A stretch of 64,000 nt of DNA, taken from the NCBI RefSeq assembly GCF_964204865.1, contig NC_135252.1:22961383-23025382 (forward strand), written 5' to 3'. Shown piece by piece: positions 36,917 through 48,945 of this stretch. The notes beneath the pieces are model-generated. The model did not search any database. It was given only the letters and a program-made list of their open reading frames with translations, and was not told where the DNA came from. The stretch is from Styela clava (Eukaryota; Chordata; Ascidiacea; Stolidobranchia; Styelidae). The translations under genes and the position numbers were made by a program. Each line of letters begins with the position of its first letter. Within the stretch, counting starts at the first letter, position 1.

Positions 36917-37623
36917 GACAATTAGTTACTTCCATATTGGTACACACACTTCTGGAACGCAAACTTTCTGCTGCTTTTCTGGCAGGTTTCTAATAACGAT
37001 GCTACTTATACCTAACCTTAAAAATAACTCGGGGGAGAAAACAAATTATAGATGTTGTTATACATGAGAATGTATAAATTAAATGTTGAGTAAGAGTGAA
37101 ATGTTTGTATTATTGTTAATTAAATCATCAAACTAAGCAACAAACTCACATGTATAAACTCTAACAATCACCAGGCGAGCAATTTGGCGGGAAAGGGTCG
37201 TCAGACATTGCTGACTCACCATCACTACAATCACTCACACAAGACATGTAATGTCACCTTTTACCAAAATAGATAACACACCGAGAAAAACATGTGTAAT
37301 ACCGCTACAGCTTGAAACTGCTTCCCGCTGTGCAATGTATACCCGCCCCTGACTGTAGGGTATACTTGCTATCTTGTTATGACGTCACCAATAATTCTGA
37401 TTCAATTCCATCGATTCTATTTATGCGCAAGGTATAAACTATCAACTCCGGTCGCCTACTCCCGGAAAATTGATTTTCGATTACGAAACCCGCAGAACTT
37501 ACAGGGCCAAGTTCTCTGAATTCTAACGTTTTGAGTTGCTGCTTTGGAATTCCCGAAGTATGTTCAATAGGGTGGCGCACAACCTGAACATAGAATGTTT
37601 GTCCGTAATAACATACAGTATTT

Positions 37624-37859
37624 GGTGCTCCCGAAGTATGCGAACCCAGATGGCGAACATCGGAACGTAACATGGGTAACTGGTTAGGGTTAGGCGATAA
37701 TTTTTTTCCAATTTTCCTTATTTTAGTCCTATTATCAGTTCGAAGACTAGCCAAGAGCCTCCCGTAGTATTTATACCTAAAATTATGGCCTAACCCTAAC
37801 CTAGTACACATATTACATTCCGATGTCCGCCATCTTGGTTCGCATACTTCGGGAGCCCC
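37624..37859. mobile_element. 236-bp hAT-like MITE, copy 5
   Basis: Same family. Target duplication CAGTATTT at 37616-37623 and 37860-37867. A truncated related end (CCCGAAGTATGTTCAATAGG) lies just before it at 37551-37600. Confidence 0.9.
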
Positions 37860-38174
37860 CAGTATTTTATATTAACTATAGATGTTGGGTAAAAAACCCT
37901 GAACCACCAATCAAGTCAAAGACTGATCAAAGTTTCACTGGCGACTAGTTTTTTTTTAATGACTCGAATCAATTTTAGTCTTAGTGTTGACTCGTATTCG
38001 AGTCAATATTGTGCCCCAACATTGGAGGTCTTGCGAAGTGAACGCCGTAACTGATTAAATACTGTCAAACAAAAACGTGATGTAAGAATACAACCCAAAT
38101 CTTCATTTATCAAAATAAAAGTTCGTCTTGCGCGAACACAATTCCCCATTTGTCATTCCTGCTGAGCGATCGCG

Positions 38175-38276
38175 TAGTATGTGTACCAAGATGGCGCACA
38201 ACCTGATAAGCCTAACCTGGTACACATACTATGTTCAGATTGTGCGGCATCTTTGTGCAGATACTTCGGGGGCACC
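38175..38276. mobile_element. Short MITE copy upstream of the first peptide coding exon
   Basis: GCGTAGTATGTGTACCAAGA at the left, GATACTTCGGGGGCACC at the right, with GCGCACAACCTGATAAGCC inside. It would lie in the 5' intron of the 38.4 kb peptide gene. Confidence 0.75.
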
Positions 38277-38423
38277 GAGTTTTTTAATTACATTAAACTT
38301 TCACATTGCATTTTTGTCTGGCGTTATTTAAGCAGTTACGGCATTCACTTCGCCAGACCACAATACCCAATATTATATCCGTCCCTTCTATTTTAACTTT
38401 CAGAAAATAACAACAACAACAAG

Positions 38424-41400
38424 ATGAAAATCGCCTTCATACTCGTTCTGTTCTTGTCTCTTGCATTCGTGGATGATTCCAGGGCTTGGAGTAGATTCTT
38501 TAAAAGGGTTGGTAAAGTGATCAAAAAGGTGGTCCATAAAGTAAAACCGTATGTGCCGCATATAAAGACAGGCATTAAGTGAGTATGAGATTATTAAGCT
38601 TTCTGTGAATTTTATATCTTTGGCGTATGTAAGGCATCTGTAATTGACTATTGAGATAAAGTAAAACCGTATGTGCCGCGTATAAAGACAGGCATTAAGT
38701 GAGTATGAGATTATTAAGCTTTCTGTGAATTTTATATCTTTGGCGTATGTAAGGCATCTGTAATTGACTATTGAGATAAATTATCTCCGGAGTAAAAATT
38801 TCGGATTCAGTCGCAATTTCAGGATTCTCATGGTGGTGATCGGAGTCCAAATTGTCAAAGAAAGCTAAAAACACATTAAATTAACAGATAATTTAGGTGT
38901 AAATTTCTCTCGTCCAGTTAGCCATAGCTCGGCGGTGTGTGGCCCATCGTGCTAAGCGTTAGAGACTCGATAGCCACCGCACCTCTGATTATCCTGCATG
39001 GGTTCGCAGTGACGAATCCTGTGGAGTACACGCAGTGGTGGGGTTTAAATTTTTTGTCATCCGGTTCTATCACAAGTGTCATATTTCTCAGCCGGTTCTG
39101 TTACAAAAAGTCATATTTCTTAGCCGGTTCTGTTACAAACAGAACATTGACAGTAACCAGTAATGCTAACCGGTTCGCTGATTTCATAAAATTCCGTGAG
39201 ACGGTTCTATAAAACCAGTGCGAACCGGCTGAATCCCACCACTGAGTATATGCCACCGTGGGGTGGTTCACTTAACCGCTGGTTAGTTATGGCTTCCTCC
39301 ACCATTAAGTCCATGCTTTCAAATAACTGGCAAACTCATCCCATGCCCGATATAGACTGGCAATCGGACGAGATGTCTTGGTTCGCCATATGATTTAACC
39401 GTCTTACATCTTTCCCGGGATAAATATGTAAATCCTATCCTCACTCTTATATTTTTGAGCATATGGCATCGTCACGTGGCATTCCAACTGACACGTCCAC
39501 CATTTCTTTGACTTCGAATCGGAGCTCAGTTAAGGATTTACTTGATGAATTGCTAAGCTTTGAATACCACGGGTGGCGCGTAACCCAGATTGAGTACCAC
39601 TTCTATCTATGAATGGAAAGTCATGGCAGCCTAATGAGGTTCATTTTTTTCAACAGAATTGCAAGAAAATTCGGAGTATGGGACGAAAATTTAAAGGAAT
39701 TGAGGAGAATCAAGGCCGAGGTAAGCTGAACATAAGGCATGGATTGACATTAAAATGGCTGGGCGTTCCGAATCGAATAGTAAACGGGAATTTTGAATTG
39801 CCGCCATCTTGTTTTTTTTTGTCCGGCCACAGGTTGAGGCGAATCCCTTTATTTGTTTTGTTAATATCATATTTTTTAAATACAATTCTGACATATGACT
39901 CTTTTCTTCCGAGAGAGTTATTGGTGAAACATGTTTCTTACTGTGTGTTGTATAAGTATTGTCACTCAGCGAACTGTCTGAGTGATAAATTACGTGTTTT
40001 ATTAACAATGTATTTGAAGACGCATTACAATACAACAGTCAATACAACTTATCTTCTAAGTATTCAAATTCGATTCGAAAAAAATATTCTGTTCAATTTT
40101 GAAATCATCAGATAGTCGAAAATGCCCAATACTAGTCATTAATTATCTAATTAATTACAGCTTCCTCCGCCATCAAGTTTATGTATGCAAACAAATAACT
40201 GGTCAACTAATCCCATAACCGACATAGATTAGTAACAAGAGGTTCGCCATATGATTAGGTCGTCGTATCGCCTTTTCTCTCCCCCGGGATAAGTATAAAA
40301 AGCATATCCTATTCAATTTACGCGTACGTCTTTCCCGTGTCCCTTTAACTTGCTAAGAAATTCCATTAAAGTATGTCACCTCGAATTCTCGGCGCTCCAA
40401 AAGTGTGCGTGTACCAATATGGAGGTAACTAATTTTGTTCGCCAACTTTACATCAAGTTGTGTAAAGGGACGGAAGCCTATGGGCAGGGGAATATTCACT
40501 TGGCTAACACAGACAGTCCCCGAACTCGCAATGGAACTGAAATAAGGAAAATCTGAATAAAATTATGGCCTAACCCTAACCTGGTACATATACTACGGGA
40601 GTAACGAATTCTCTGCCAAACCGATTAAAGTTATACACGGATGAATTCCATGTTCCCAATGTATTCACTTGATGTTCCCCTTTTTCTTCAAGGACGAAGC
40701 CGAATACCAGCTCGTGAGATCAATATTATCGGACGAAATCACCTCCCAGGAAGGAGAGAATGCTGGGATGATCGAGGAAGCTCTGGATCACATCATGGAA
40801 TTGTCGGAAGGTAAATGAGTAATCTAGTGTTCCCATTTTGTTTATTTATTGTTAAAAGAAGTGTGCCGAATGTCATACGAAGAGTTACTCGTGTAATATA
40901 AAATAAATCAACACGATTTTGGGTAGAATTGATAGAAGGGGAACCCTAGCTCCATTTTAAATTATTTTCAATGCAACCGAAATGTCACAAAAATTGTTTA
41001 AAGAAATGTACCGAATTTCACATAATGCGTCCGTGATAGCATAGAATTTACCTATTTATGCCGGGGGAGAGAAAAACAGATAAGATGGCCTAATCATATG
41101 GCGAACCACGGCCTCTCGTCCGGTTACCAGTCCGTGTCAGGTATGGGATCGCGTATGAAACCAACAATAAATCACGGTAAATAATTGGGCACTCAGTCGA
41201 CTATTTCCATGTTTGAGTACCGGACATTAGTTGCCGAGAAAGCATATTTTTTCAAAGCTGCAACAACAACTAATAATACGATCATATGCCATTTCGTGCC
41301 GATAAGCTGTCAAGATGTCGTCAAATTGCTACCCTGGCACTCACAACACAACTCTTTTAATATGCCAGTGATTCTTGATTTTCCCTAACTGATTTGTTTT

Positions 41401-41474
41401 CAATAATAGAACATTTCCAACAACTCATGGCTGATCAGAGAAACGAGAATCATGATGTCGAATTGTTTCAGTAA
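38424..41474 (+). CDS. Cationic amphipathic peptide precursor (styelin-like antimicrobial peptide), 4 coding exons, 133 aa
   Basis: Exons: 38424-38578, 39657-39720, 40693-40810, 41410-41474; phases 2, 0 and 1 are consistent and the stop is TAA. Residues 1-21 are a classical signal peptide (hydrophobic core, ending SRA). The next 30 or so residues are strongly basic and amphipathic, with aromatics near the start (WSRFFKRVGKVIKK) and no cysteine, as in linear membrane-active peptides. Exon 3 encodes an acidic segment (DEAEYQLV, EGENAGMIEEA) and exon 4 a short tail ending ELFQ. Signal, basic peptide and acidic pro-tail is the arrangement of ascidian styelin precursors and of several vertebrate antimicrobial peptides. 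The ATG follows an intron acceptor and a CAACAACAAC leader. AATAAA is at 41560-41565. The antimicrobial role is inferred; no precise family assignment can be made by eye. Confidence 0.75.
38536..38775 (+). repeat. 120-bp tandem duplication over the 3' end and splice donor of a peptide exon
   Basis: Two near-identical 120-bp copies (38536-38655 and 38656-38775) differ at one visible base (GCCGCA against GCCGCG). Each holds the last ~43 bases of coding exon 1, the GTGAGT donor and the beginning of the intron. The second copy has no acceptor directly before it, so it is probably an intronic relic, but it offers a second donor. The near-identity implies a recent event. Confidence 0.85.
38930..39445 (+). 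mobile_element. tRNA-derived SINE interrupted by a hAT-like element
   Basis: Head GGCGGTGTGTGGCCCATCGT and tail GATAAATATGTAAATCCTAT. The insertion is 39033-39244. It lies in intron 1 of the first peptide gene. Confidence 0.8.
39033..39244. mobile_element. 212-bp hAT-like element inside a SINE
   Basis: CAGTGGTGGGGTTTAAATTT at the left and CCGGCTGAATCCCACCACTG at the right, with internal AGCCGGTTCTGTTACAAA repeats. Flanks AGTACACG and AGTATATG are imperfect 8-bp duplicates. It splits the SINE copy at 38930-39445. Confidence 0.8.
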
Positions 41475-41783
41475 CGGATGTACTAATCACCGGACCGACC
41501 ACAAAGACCGAACATTACGTTTTATTATATATTTTTTTATTTCAAAAGAAACTTGCAGAAATAAAATCCCAAAAAATTGTGGCGCCATAATATGCGAGTT
41601 CCATTCTAAACTAGTTTTTGGTTAGCTTATAATCTGACTAAAATGGGCGTAATCTGGGTGTGGTAGCCCAGGTCAACATCACAGGTTAAGGACCGCCATG
41701 CCTGGGCTTACCAAACACCTGAAGCAAAAAAACGGAAGAGTGCGGACCTTGGTTCGATCCACAGGCTTAGTAATAGTTTAAAG

Positions 41784-42378
41784 CAGGGGTGTGCAACCTT
41801 TAATACTAAAGGGTCAGGTAGAAATAACTGGGTGAAACCGTGGGCCACACTTTCATTTAACATAGGCTATTTAGTAGTTAAAGGCACAAAAATTGGCGCT
41901 CCCGTAGTGTGTGAACCAAGATGGCGGACATCTTAACATAGTATGTCAGGTTAGACCATAATATTTTTCCAATTTTCCTTATTTTAGTTCTATTACGAGT
42001 TCGAGGACTAGCCAAATGACTCCCGTAGTATTTGTACCTGAAATTATAGCCTAACCCTAACCGGGTACACATACTACGTTCCGGTGTCCGCCATCTTGGT
42101 TCACATACTACGAAAGTACCCAAAAATTTTGGTTATTGATCTTGTGATCTGCGTTGTTTGCACAATCGAGCTGTTAAGGCATTGTTAAGTCATAGGAATG
42201 GATAAATTGGACTCAGGAATAGGCTTCGCAACGCAAAGGGATTGGAATTACTCGCACGGACCAAATTAAATAAAAAAACTCGTTTCTTGGGTCGCAAATC
42301 ATTCAAAATTGGCACTTCTCTGCGGATCGCACAATTTTTCTTTAAAGGCCCCTTTGACCCGCGGGTTGCATACATCTT
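41784..42378. mobile_element. hAT-like element with a nested MITE
   Basis: Begins CAGGGGTGTGCAACCTTTAA and ends CGCGGGTTGCATACATCTT. Target duplication GTTTAAAG at 41776-41783 and 42379-42386. Internal MITE at 41894-42118. Confidence 0.85.
41894..42118. mobile_element. Diverged copy of the 236-bp MITE, nested in a hAT-like element
   Basis: GGCGCTCCCGTAGTGTGTGA at the left and CACATACTACGAAAGTACC at the right. Target duplication CAAAAATT. It lies inside the element 41784-42378. Confidence 0.82.
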
Positions 42379-42446
42379 GTTTAAAGTATTCCTATACTAT
42401 TGCAGGTAGTAGCGGGCATCAAATTTAGCTGTAAATCGCATTAGAA

Positions 42447-43857
42447 CATAGGTTCTCAAAGTGCTCCGTATGGAGCCCCAGGGCTCCGCGAGAGAAACCC
42501 AAGGGCTCCGCGAGCTATTCGATTACTTTTCAAAATAATCACTAATTTTTAACTGTTCAAAGAAGCAATAACAGCTTTGATAAAATCTGACAATAATATA
42601 GCCTCGAAATATGGCAAAGAGACGGAATTAAAAAATGACAATATTTATAAGCAGGAGCGCAGCCAGGATTCTTAAGAGGGAGGTGGTTCAAATTCAAAAT
42701 TAAAATCGGAAATTTCCGCGCAACATTCTTCGCGATTAAAAAAACGTATAACGAGATTTCTGTTGCGTAAAATATTCAATTCATGACCGATGCGAGCATT
42801 TAACGTGTCTCGTCGTTATAATGTAATTGTGCTCATCGTTACTCACGTTTGATTCGAGATTACTATTAGGATTACTAAAATGAAAGAATACTATTCTAAA
42901 ATAACATAAACTGTGTGGTAAACTGCCAACTATAAATAAATTGGAGTCGTATTTTTGCGATCTTGGGATTTGTCAAACTTGATTTGTTCTTTCGCATTTG
43001 AGATTATTTTTAAGCAAGATATCGCCGTATGAAATATCACAATGTCTGAGCAAAATACGAACATTTTATTGCATTCGACTTCGTCGGTAGTTTCAGGATG
43101 AAAAAAAGGTACATCGTGCGCACAATTGACTGTGTTTCGATTTCGCAGTAACCTAACATAACACCAAATTTTGGGATTTACAATGTCTATAAAAGCGTTT
43201 TCAATCCTAGGTGAGTCTACTGAAATCAAACGTGTGATCTTCTATTTCAAGTTTTAGTTTTAATATTTTAGAATGCCGCTTTTCAATCAAGTAATTTGAG
43301 TTGCGGATTTACCTCTTTATTAATTATTATTTTTAGCATTTCGCCGCCGACGACTATAATATGGTAACATGTTTTTCACATTGAAATCAAAATTACTCAC
43401 GAGAACAAAAAAGCAATTATCGTCGTCATCGTGTAACAATACATGTATATGACGGGGGAAATTTTTGATTTAGGGAGAATAAACACCGGCGTAAAGATGT
43501 TCAAAGGTTTAAAAACACGCCATGCTGAGGGAAAAAATCGGCGATTGTAACAAAATGCAATCGCGCACTAGCGGCCTTTTAAGTCTTCCAAAAATGTCCA
43601 AAAGGAAAAGATAGTATTTTTGTCAAGTGTCAAATTTACAGCTTTAGTATATATAATTTATGTTTGAAATTTAGATTTATTTATGACTTGTATTAACCCT
43701 ATTAAAAAAGGTTCAGCATTTAAAACGAGTAAAGTACTTTTAACTTGCTCAGGAATATAAATCTGAAAGTAACAATTTTAACATTTATTTTGGGGCTCCG
43801 TGAATAATAGTCAACCTTTTCAAGGGCTCCGCGACACCAAACGTTTGAGAACCCCTG
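42447..43857. mobile_element. 1.4-kb hAT-like non-autonomous element, inverse orientation
   Basis: Begins CATAGGTTCTCAAAGTGCTC and ends AACGTTTGAGAACCCCTG. Target duplication CATTAGAA at 42439-42446 and 43858-43865. It carries a 99-codon open frame on the minus strand (42930-43229) with no recognisable transposase motif. Confidence 0.88.
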
Positions 43858-43871
43858 CATTAGAATATTCG

Positions 43872-43981
43872 GTACTCCTGAAGTATGCGCACCAAGATGT
43901 CGCATAACCTGAACCCTAACCTTGTACACAACCTGAGTTCAGGTTGTGCGCCATCGTGGTGCGCATACTTCAGGAGGTCCG
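43872..43981. mobile_element. Short MITE copy
   Basis: GGTACTCCTGAAGTATGCGC and its inverse. Flanks GAATATTC and GATTATTG are imperfect 8-bp duplicates. It abuts the hAT-like element ending at 43857. Confidence 0.8.
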
Positions 43982-46000
43982 ATTATTGGTATTTTCTTAA
44001 CTCGTTAGAAAACTTGCGCTTTGTGTTCGGTATTTTGATGATTCAATGACATCACAGTTGAGTGTAAACTATGAAACTATAACTAAAACTATGAATTAAC
44101 AATTTTGCTCTCTATCTGAGCTAATAAAGTAAATGCCACTGTGTGGTAAATCGGCTGCCTTCGTTAAAAAACAAATAATATTTCTATGAACATATATTTA
44201 TTTAAAAAAAAGGTCAGCGATAGAGAAGCCCGGCCCGACCCGAACTTAATGATTGACATTTCAGGCCCGAATTTCGGGTCGGGCTCGGGCTTCCGATCTT
44301 AGCTCTAACTCAGGCCCATGCCATAACCCCACCTGCTTACATTGTTAAGAATATATTCTCTAACTGAAAAGAAAAGTAGTTTCCATTATCTGTAAATTGC
44401 CTTTCAACTTGTCAAAGTGTGACTTAAAAAGTTACATTTTGTGAACAGATTACTATTCACAATGTTACAAAAGCAATAGTGGAAAACAATGAGCCTCGTG
44501 CTAAACTAAATTTAATCGCAATCTCAACCATTTCTTTGCGCTATTTTTTAGCTGAAACATCAGAATTTGGTATCAGTTTGGTTGTGGCGGCATCAGGCGG
44601 GTCAGATTGAATTACCCAACGGGCCGGATTTGACCATGTCAAGTTTAGGCTAATCACGATTTCCGTCTTTCATGTTGAATCTTGGATAGAAGGTAAATTG
44701 CATACAAAGGAATGGGTTGTTAATTTCGTAATACTACTGCCTCGGAGGAAATCAGAGGTGCACGGAGTCCGTATTTTCGTAAATCAACCCTTGCTGCTTG
44801 GTTGGCATGCATACTGACTGAACCCGTTGATGTAAAAACTACACGCTTATTATATTTGTCCTTTTTTCCTTTCCCTTCACTCTTTCTAAGCTTGTATGTT
44901 TTTTTGAAAAAGTTTGTAAAGCTATTGGTGATTTTCTTGTTTTACAAAATTGTTATTTACGTATATTATCAAACTATTTTGGTGCCTCGTTTTCTTATAT
45001 TTCGAAAATAATTATAATTATTAATTAGAAGCATCTTTATTACATAAAATTTATTCGCTGATCTGAATCAACTTTGTAGGTGTCGCAGTAGGTGTAGGTG
45101 TTCTCAGTAAGTGTCTTGCAAAAATATGATTTATATGCAGGGTGATTAAACCAAGTGTAGACAAATGTTTATTAAGATATCTACAATATAAATGTAGAGG
45201 GGGAAAAAATGTATTTTACAGAAAATAGCAGTATAAAGATAAATGATAGAATTCATCATTATTTTTTGGGACAAAATTTCAGAAGAAACCATACGTGCCT
45301 CGTGCAGTCAAGTTCCAATCAGAACGAGGCGTATAGTGAAGGCAAAGGGAGAATATTTCGAAAAATACCAATGAATTATATTATTGGACACGTAGTGGAC
45401 ATAACGATCGTTTCAAAATTTTGTTGTTATTGTTATTATTTGGCTCCGTCAACACGTTTTGAAGAAATCGCTTTTCTCTTCGAATACTGGACCAATTGCT
45501 TCAAAATTTTCAGTTGTTAACGATAAAAATTTTCTCCAGAAGGCTATTATTTTTTTTTTCGCTATGACGTCATCAAAATTATGTGACACAACGTGTCCAA
45601 ATATTTGAGCATAGCTCTCTTGTTTATCTTTATATTGCTATTTTCTGCAAAATGATTTCCTTTTTTCTTACATTTATATCGTAGATATTTTAATTAACAT
45701 TTGTCTACACTTGGTCTGATCACCTTGTATATCGAATGCAGTGAAATTTGTATCCAGGTCATCTCCAAAATTCTCTTGCTTCAAGTGATTCCGTTGAAGT
45801 GGGGGATTCTCCGTCCATTTGTCGGGCTCTTTGATATAACCTCTAATAATCTATCTCTAGTAAGCGGTGTTAGTTGAATAATTCATACGGTTCTCACGGT
45901 CGCTATCAGTAGTATCAAAACTCTAGAATTCTAACTTTTAAAATTAGATATTAGAACCTTGGGTATCGCTGCTCGATAACCAGTTTTGGTTTCCCGCGAC
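43982..46000. other. Intergenic region with DNA transposons
   Basis: A hAT-like GGGCC element is likely at 44215-44645 and the TA-flanked MITE at 45136-45729. The 69-codon hydrophobic frame at 44802-45011 has no supporting context. Confidence 0.55.
45136..45729. mobile_element. ~594-bp Tc1/mariner-type MITE with TA target
   Basis: Inverted ends of about 58 bp: GCAGGGTGATTAAACCAAGT and inverse, running on through GTAGACAAATGTT. The flank at each end is TA. An internal fragment (TTGGACACGTAGTGGACATA) is shared in inverse orientation with 8780-9215. Confidence 0.7.
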
Positions 46001-46392
46001 TAGGGCTGGGCATTTTCGAATACCTGATGATTTCAGAATCGAATCGAATAATTTTTTCGAATCGAATCTCGAATACTTGGAAGGTATGAAACTGTATTTA
46101 ACTTTCTTATTATTTTAGGTCCTCCAGACACATAAATTACTGAAAACATAGAATACATCACTGACAAAAAAAAAATACGTTTTCATTAATACCTCAATAC
46201 AGAAAAGAGTCATATGTCAGAATTGTGTTGAAAAATTATGGCTTCAATGAAAAAAAAATTGAGAAATTTACTTCGACCATTGGCGGAAAGAGTAAAACAA
46301 GATGGCGGCGATTCGAAAATTTGCTCTAAACCGATTCGAATAATTTACTATTCGATTCGATTCGAATATTCGATTCGAAATGCCCAGCCCTA
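46001..46392. mobile_element. 392-bp hAT-like element, second copy
   Basis: TAGGGCTGGGCATTTTCGAA at the left and GAAATGCCCAGCCCTA at the right. Target duplication CCCGCGAC at 45993-46000 and 46393-46400. The internal open frame (46238-46426) is not a gene. Confidence 0.87.
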
Positions 46393-47372
46393 CCCGCGAC
46401 TTCCCTTCCCCAGTAAAACTGTGTAAATTATCATTTTCTCTTAATTTGTGCTCGAGTGATATTTTTTACCGGTTGGAAAAAATAAAATAACTTGACTCGC
46501 GAATTACACCATTTGGATATAAGCGTTAGCGCTAATACCCACCTTTTTATGATTGACATCCCACTGCCCTTCGCAAGATGCGATATGCATTACAAAACAT
46601 ATGGAATTGTATTCAACAGAAAATCATTTCAAACATACGATCCTACAATTTAACAATAGTAATCAACGGAAACGGGATTCTGATTGTGTTTTCTAATTAC
46701 CTTACCACGTTTTATTCTCCTTGCGGTGGCGATCGTATTCCGCTTAGCACGTTGCGCCACGTCTTTCTTTTTTATTAATGAAACATGTCAGTTTGACTTT
46801 AAAGACACCTAAGTCTAATATTCAGGAATAGAATTATCATGGGAAACGTCCCATGGGATTGGATGAGGCAGCACACATTTGTATTCTTCATGGGACACGT
46901 GGGACACGAAATACTGTATGATTTTTGGGGAAATGATGGTAAAACATTTCGTTGTGTCCATATATTTGAGCATAGCTCTCTTGTTAGTTATAAAGAGCAA
47001 AATGATTCAGAATTAACAATATACTTTGTGAGGATGCGGACGGACAAATGTATAATAGATATTGATTTAAAGTTAACAAAGTCAGTGAATTTTGATGTTT
47101 AGCATGTCTCTTCGTACATGTAGTCCTATTTAGTAGACGCCAAATCTAAATTTAACAATTCTTATTGAATTGTATTCCAATGGGAATCCCATGGGATGGG
47201 ATAGGACAGGCATAAATTGGTATGGGATATGTGATGGGACAGAAAAATATGTCCCGTGGACAAGCCTGCTAATATTAAAATATATACATATTTGTTTTTT
47301 AATCTCCTGACGCGTTAGCACTTATACCCAATTCTTCGTTATGATTGACCTCTCATAGACCCTAGCAGGGTA

Positions 47373-47567
47373 CAATAAAAGGATAGGATTTACATATTTA
47401 TCCCGGGGGAGAGGAAAGCCGATAAGACGGCTTATCCATATGGCGAACCACGGCCTCTCGTCCGGTTACCATTCCAAGTCGGGTATGGGATTAGTTATAT
47501 TGTTTGTTTTCGGAAGCATGGACTTGGTGGTGGAGGAAGCCGTAACCGACCAGCGGTTACGTGAACC
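47373..47567 (-). mobile_element. tRNA-derived SINE, truncated (tRNA head missing)
   Basis: Reverse orientation: AGGATTTACATATTTATCCC to GCGGTTACGTGAACCAC. It is embedded in the peptide-gene upstream repeat. Other fragments: 6777-6830 (-), 9912-10022 (+), 10185-10270 (+), 29195-29305 (-), 40158-40310 (+), 41048-41155 (-), 49330-49475 (+), 49478-49590 (+), 50435-50525 (+). Confidence 0.75.
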
Positions 47568-47796
47568 ACAGTGCATCGCAAATCATATGGAACTTTATTC
47601 AACAGCAATCATTTCAAATATTCACTATTCAATTCAACAATAGTAATCAAACGGAAACGAGATCTTAATTGTGTTCTTCTATTACCCTATCACATTTTAC
47701 TCCCTTGCAGTGGTAAGAGTAATTCTAACGCTTAGCACAATGCGCCACACCGCTGAGGATATGAGGGAGCATAATTGTTTTTTCGCTTCTTATTTC

Positions 47797-48089
47797 ATTA
47801 CTTATCAATTTCAATCGGTAAGTATGTTGATAGGTATTTGTCTGTTTGTCTGTATGTTGGATGCACGCGATATCTCACGAAAGCGAGGTTAAATCTGCTC
47901 CAGATTTAGCAGTGCATTCATCATATGTCGGACCAGAAGCCTATTGATTTTGGGTGAATTATGTCGTTTAATTAGCGAGGTATTGATTAATTAGTGATGG
48001 AACACAAGGTGTCACTATGGAGTAAGAGCGCTGTTTTGGGGGATCCCCTAACTTTCGATCAATAAGTCTTTGATATAAGTATTCTCGTT
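47797..48089 (-). repeat. ~300-bp dispersed repeat, copy 7
   Basis: TTACTTATCAATTTCAATCG at one end and TATAAGTATTCTCGTTT at the other; in the 5' flank of the second peptide gene. Confidence 0.85.
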
Positions 48090-48292
48090 TTTAATATTGA
48101 AACATGTAAGTTTGACTTTAACTGGCACCAGCTCAATATTAAAACATATATAAATTGGTTTTTCATCTCCTGGCCAGGGGCGTTGCCAGAAAGGGTTCAG
48201 GGGAGGGTTCAGAAATTCTATTTGCCAAGTTAGATTGATAGAGCTAGCGGGTCCGGCCGGACGTCAGAAAACGTGTGTTTGAGGGTCTAAAA

Positions 48293-48584
48293 CAGGGTGA
48301 TCCAAACCAAGGCCCGCGGGCCACATGTGGCTCGCCAATTCATTATCTGCGTCGCATTTGGAGAGGAATCAAAAAATTGCATTTCGTGTTGTTTCGTCAT
48401 AAAATTAGCCAAAATATCTTTCGACATATTGTTGCATCACTAATGTCACTTAATTGACTAGTGTTATGGCTTGCTTAGGCAACTAGCGAAGTTGAACGAG
48501 CAAAGTTCTTGGCACCATAATGGCCCGCGAACATTGTAAAAGTAATTTTGTGGCCCGCGGAGCTGCCAATCTTGGACCACCCTG
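48293..48584. mobile_element. 292-bp hAT-like element
   Basis: CAGGGTGATCCAAACCAAGG at the left, CAATCTTGGACCACCCTG at the right. Target duplication GTCTAAAA at 48285-48292 and 48585-48592. Confidence 0.83.
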
Positions 48585-48945
48585 GTCTAAAAGCTACGAA
48601 AAATTGCTATGCACGATACAGAAAGATGCCAAAAGGAGGGAGAGGAGGGGGTCGACCCCCAAAACCATCCCCTGGCTACGCCTCTGCTCCTGACTATAAA
48701 CGCGTTAGCACTCATACCCAATTCTTATTCATGATTGACGTCTTACAGGGTACGATGTAAAGTGAATGGATTACAAAACATATAAAATTACATTCAACAA
48801 CAATCATTTCAAATATTCACTATTCAATTCAGCAATAGTGAGAGAACGGAAACGTATATGAAATTATAATTGTGTTCTTCTATTGTTCTATCACCTTACT
48901 ATCTTTACAATAAAAGAATACTTTTTTAATTTTCCTGTTGAAAAT

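Larger units (their letters stand above)
46560..48945 (+). repeat. Dispersed copies of the peptide-gene upstream repeat, split by insertions
   Basis: The segments 46575-46800, 47280-47370, 47560-47760, 48095-48180 and 48690-48940 match parts of 35345-36300 (AAACATATGGAATT, TTCACTATTCAATTCA, TAAGTTTGACTTTAACTGGCACC, GTTAGCACTCATACCCAATTC). Between them lie a SINE piece, a ~300-bp dispersed repeat and a hAT-like element. The two peptide genes therefore share a duplicated 5' flank. Confidence 0.6.

Noticed and set aside
42930..43229. hAT transposase in the 1.4-kb element
   Set aside because: The 99-codon frame shows no BED finger or hAT dimerisation motif and is not conserved in the related element at 26138-27633.
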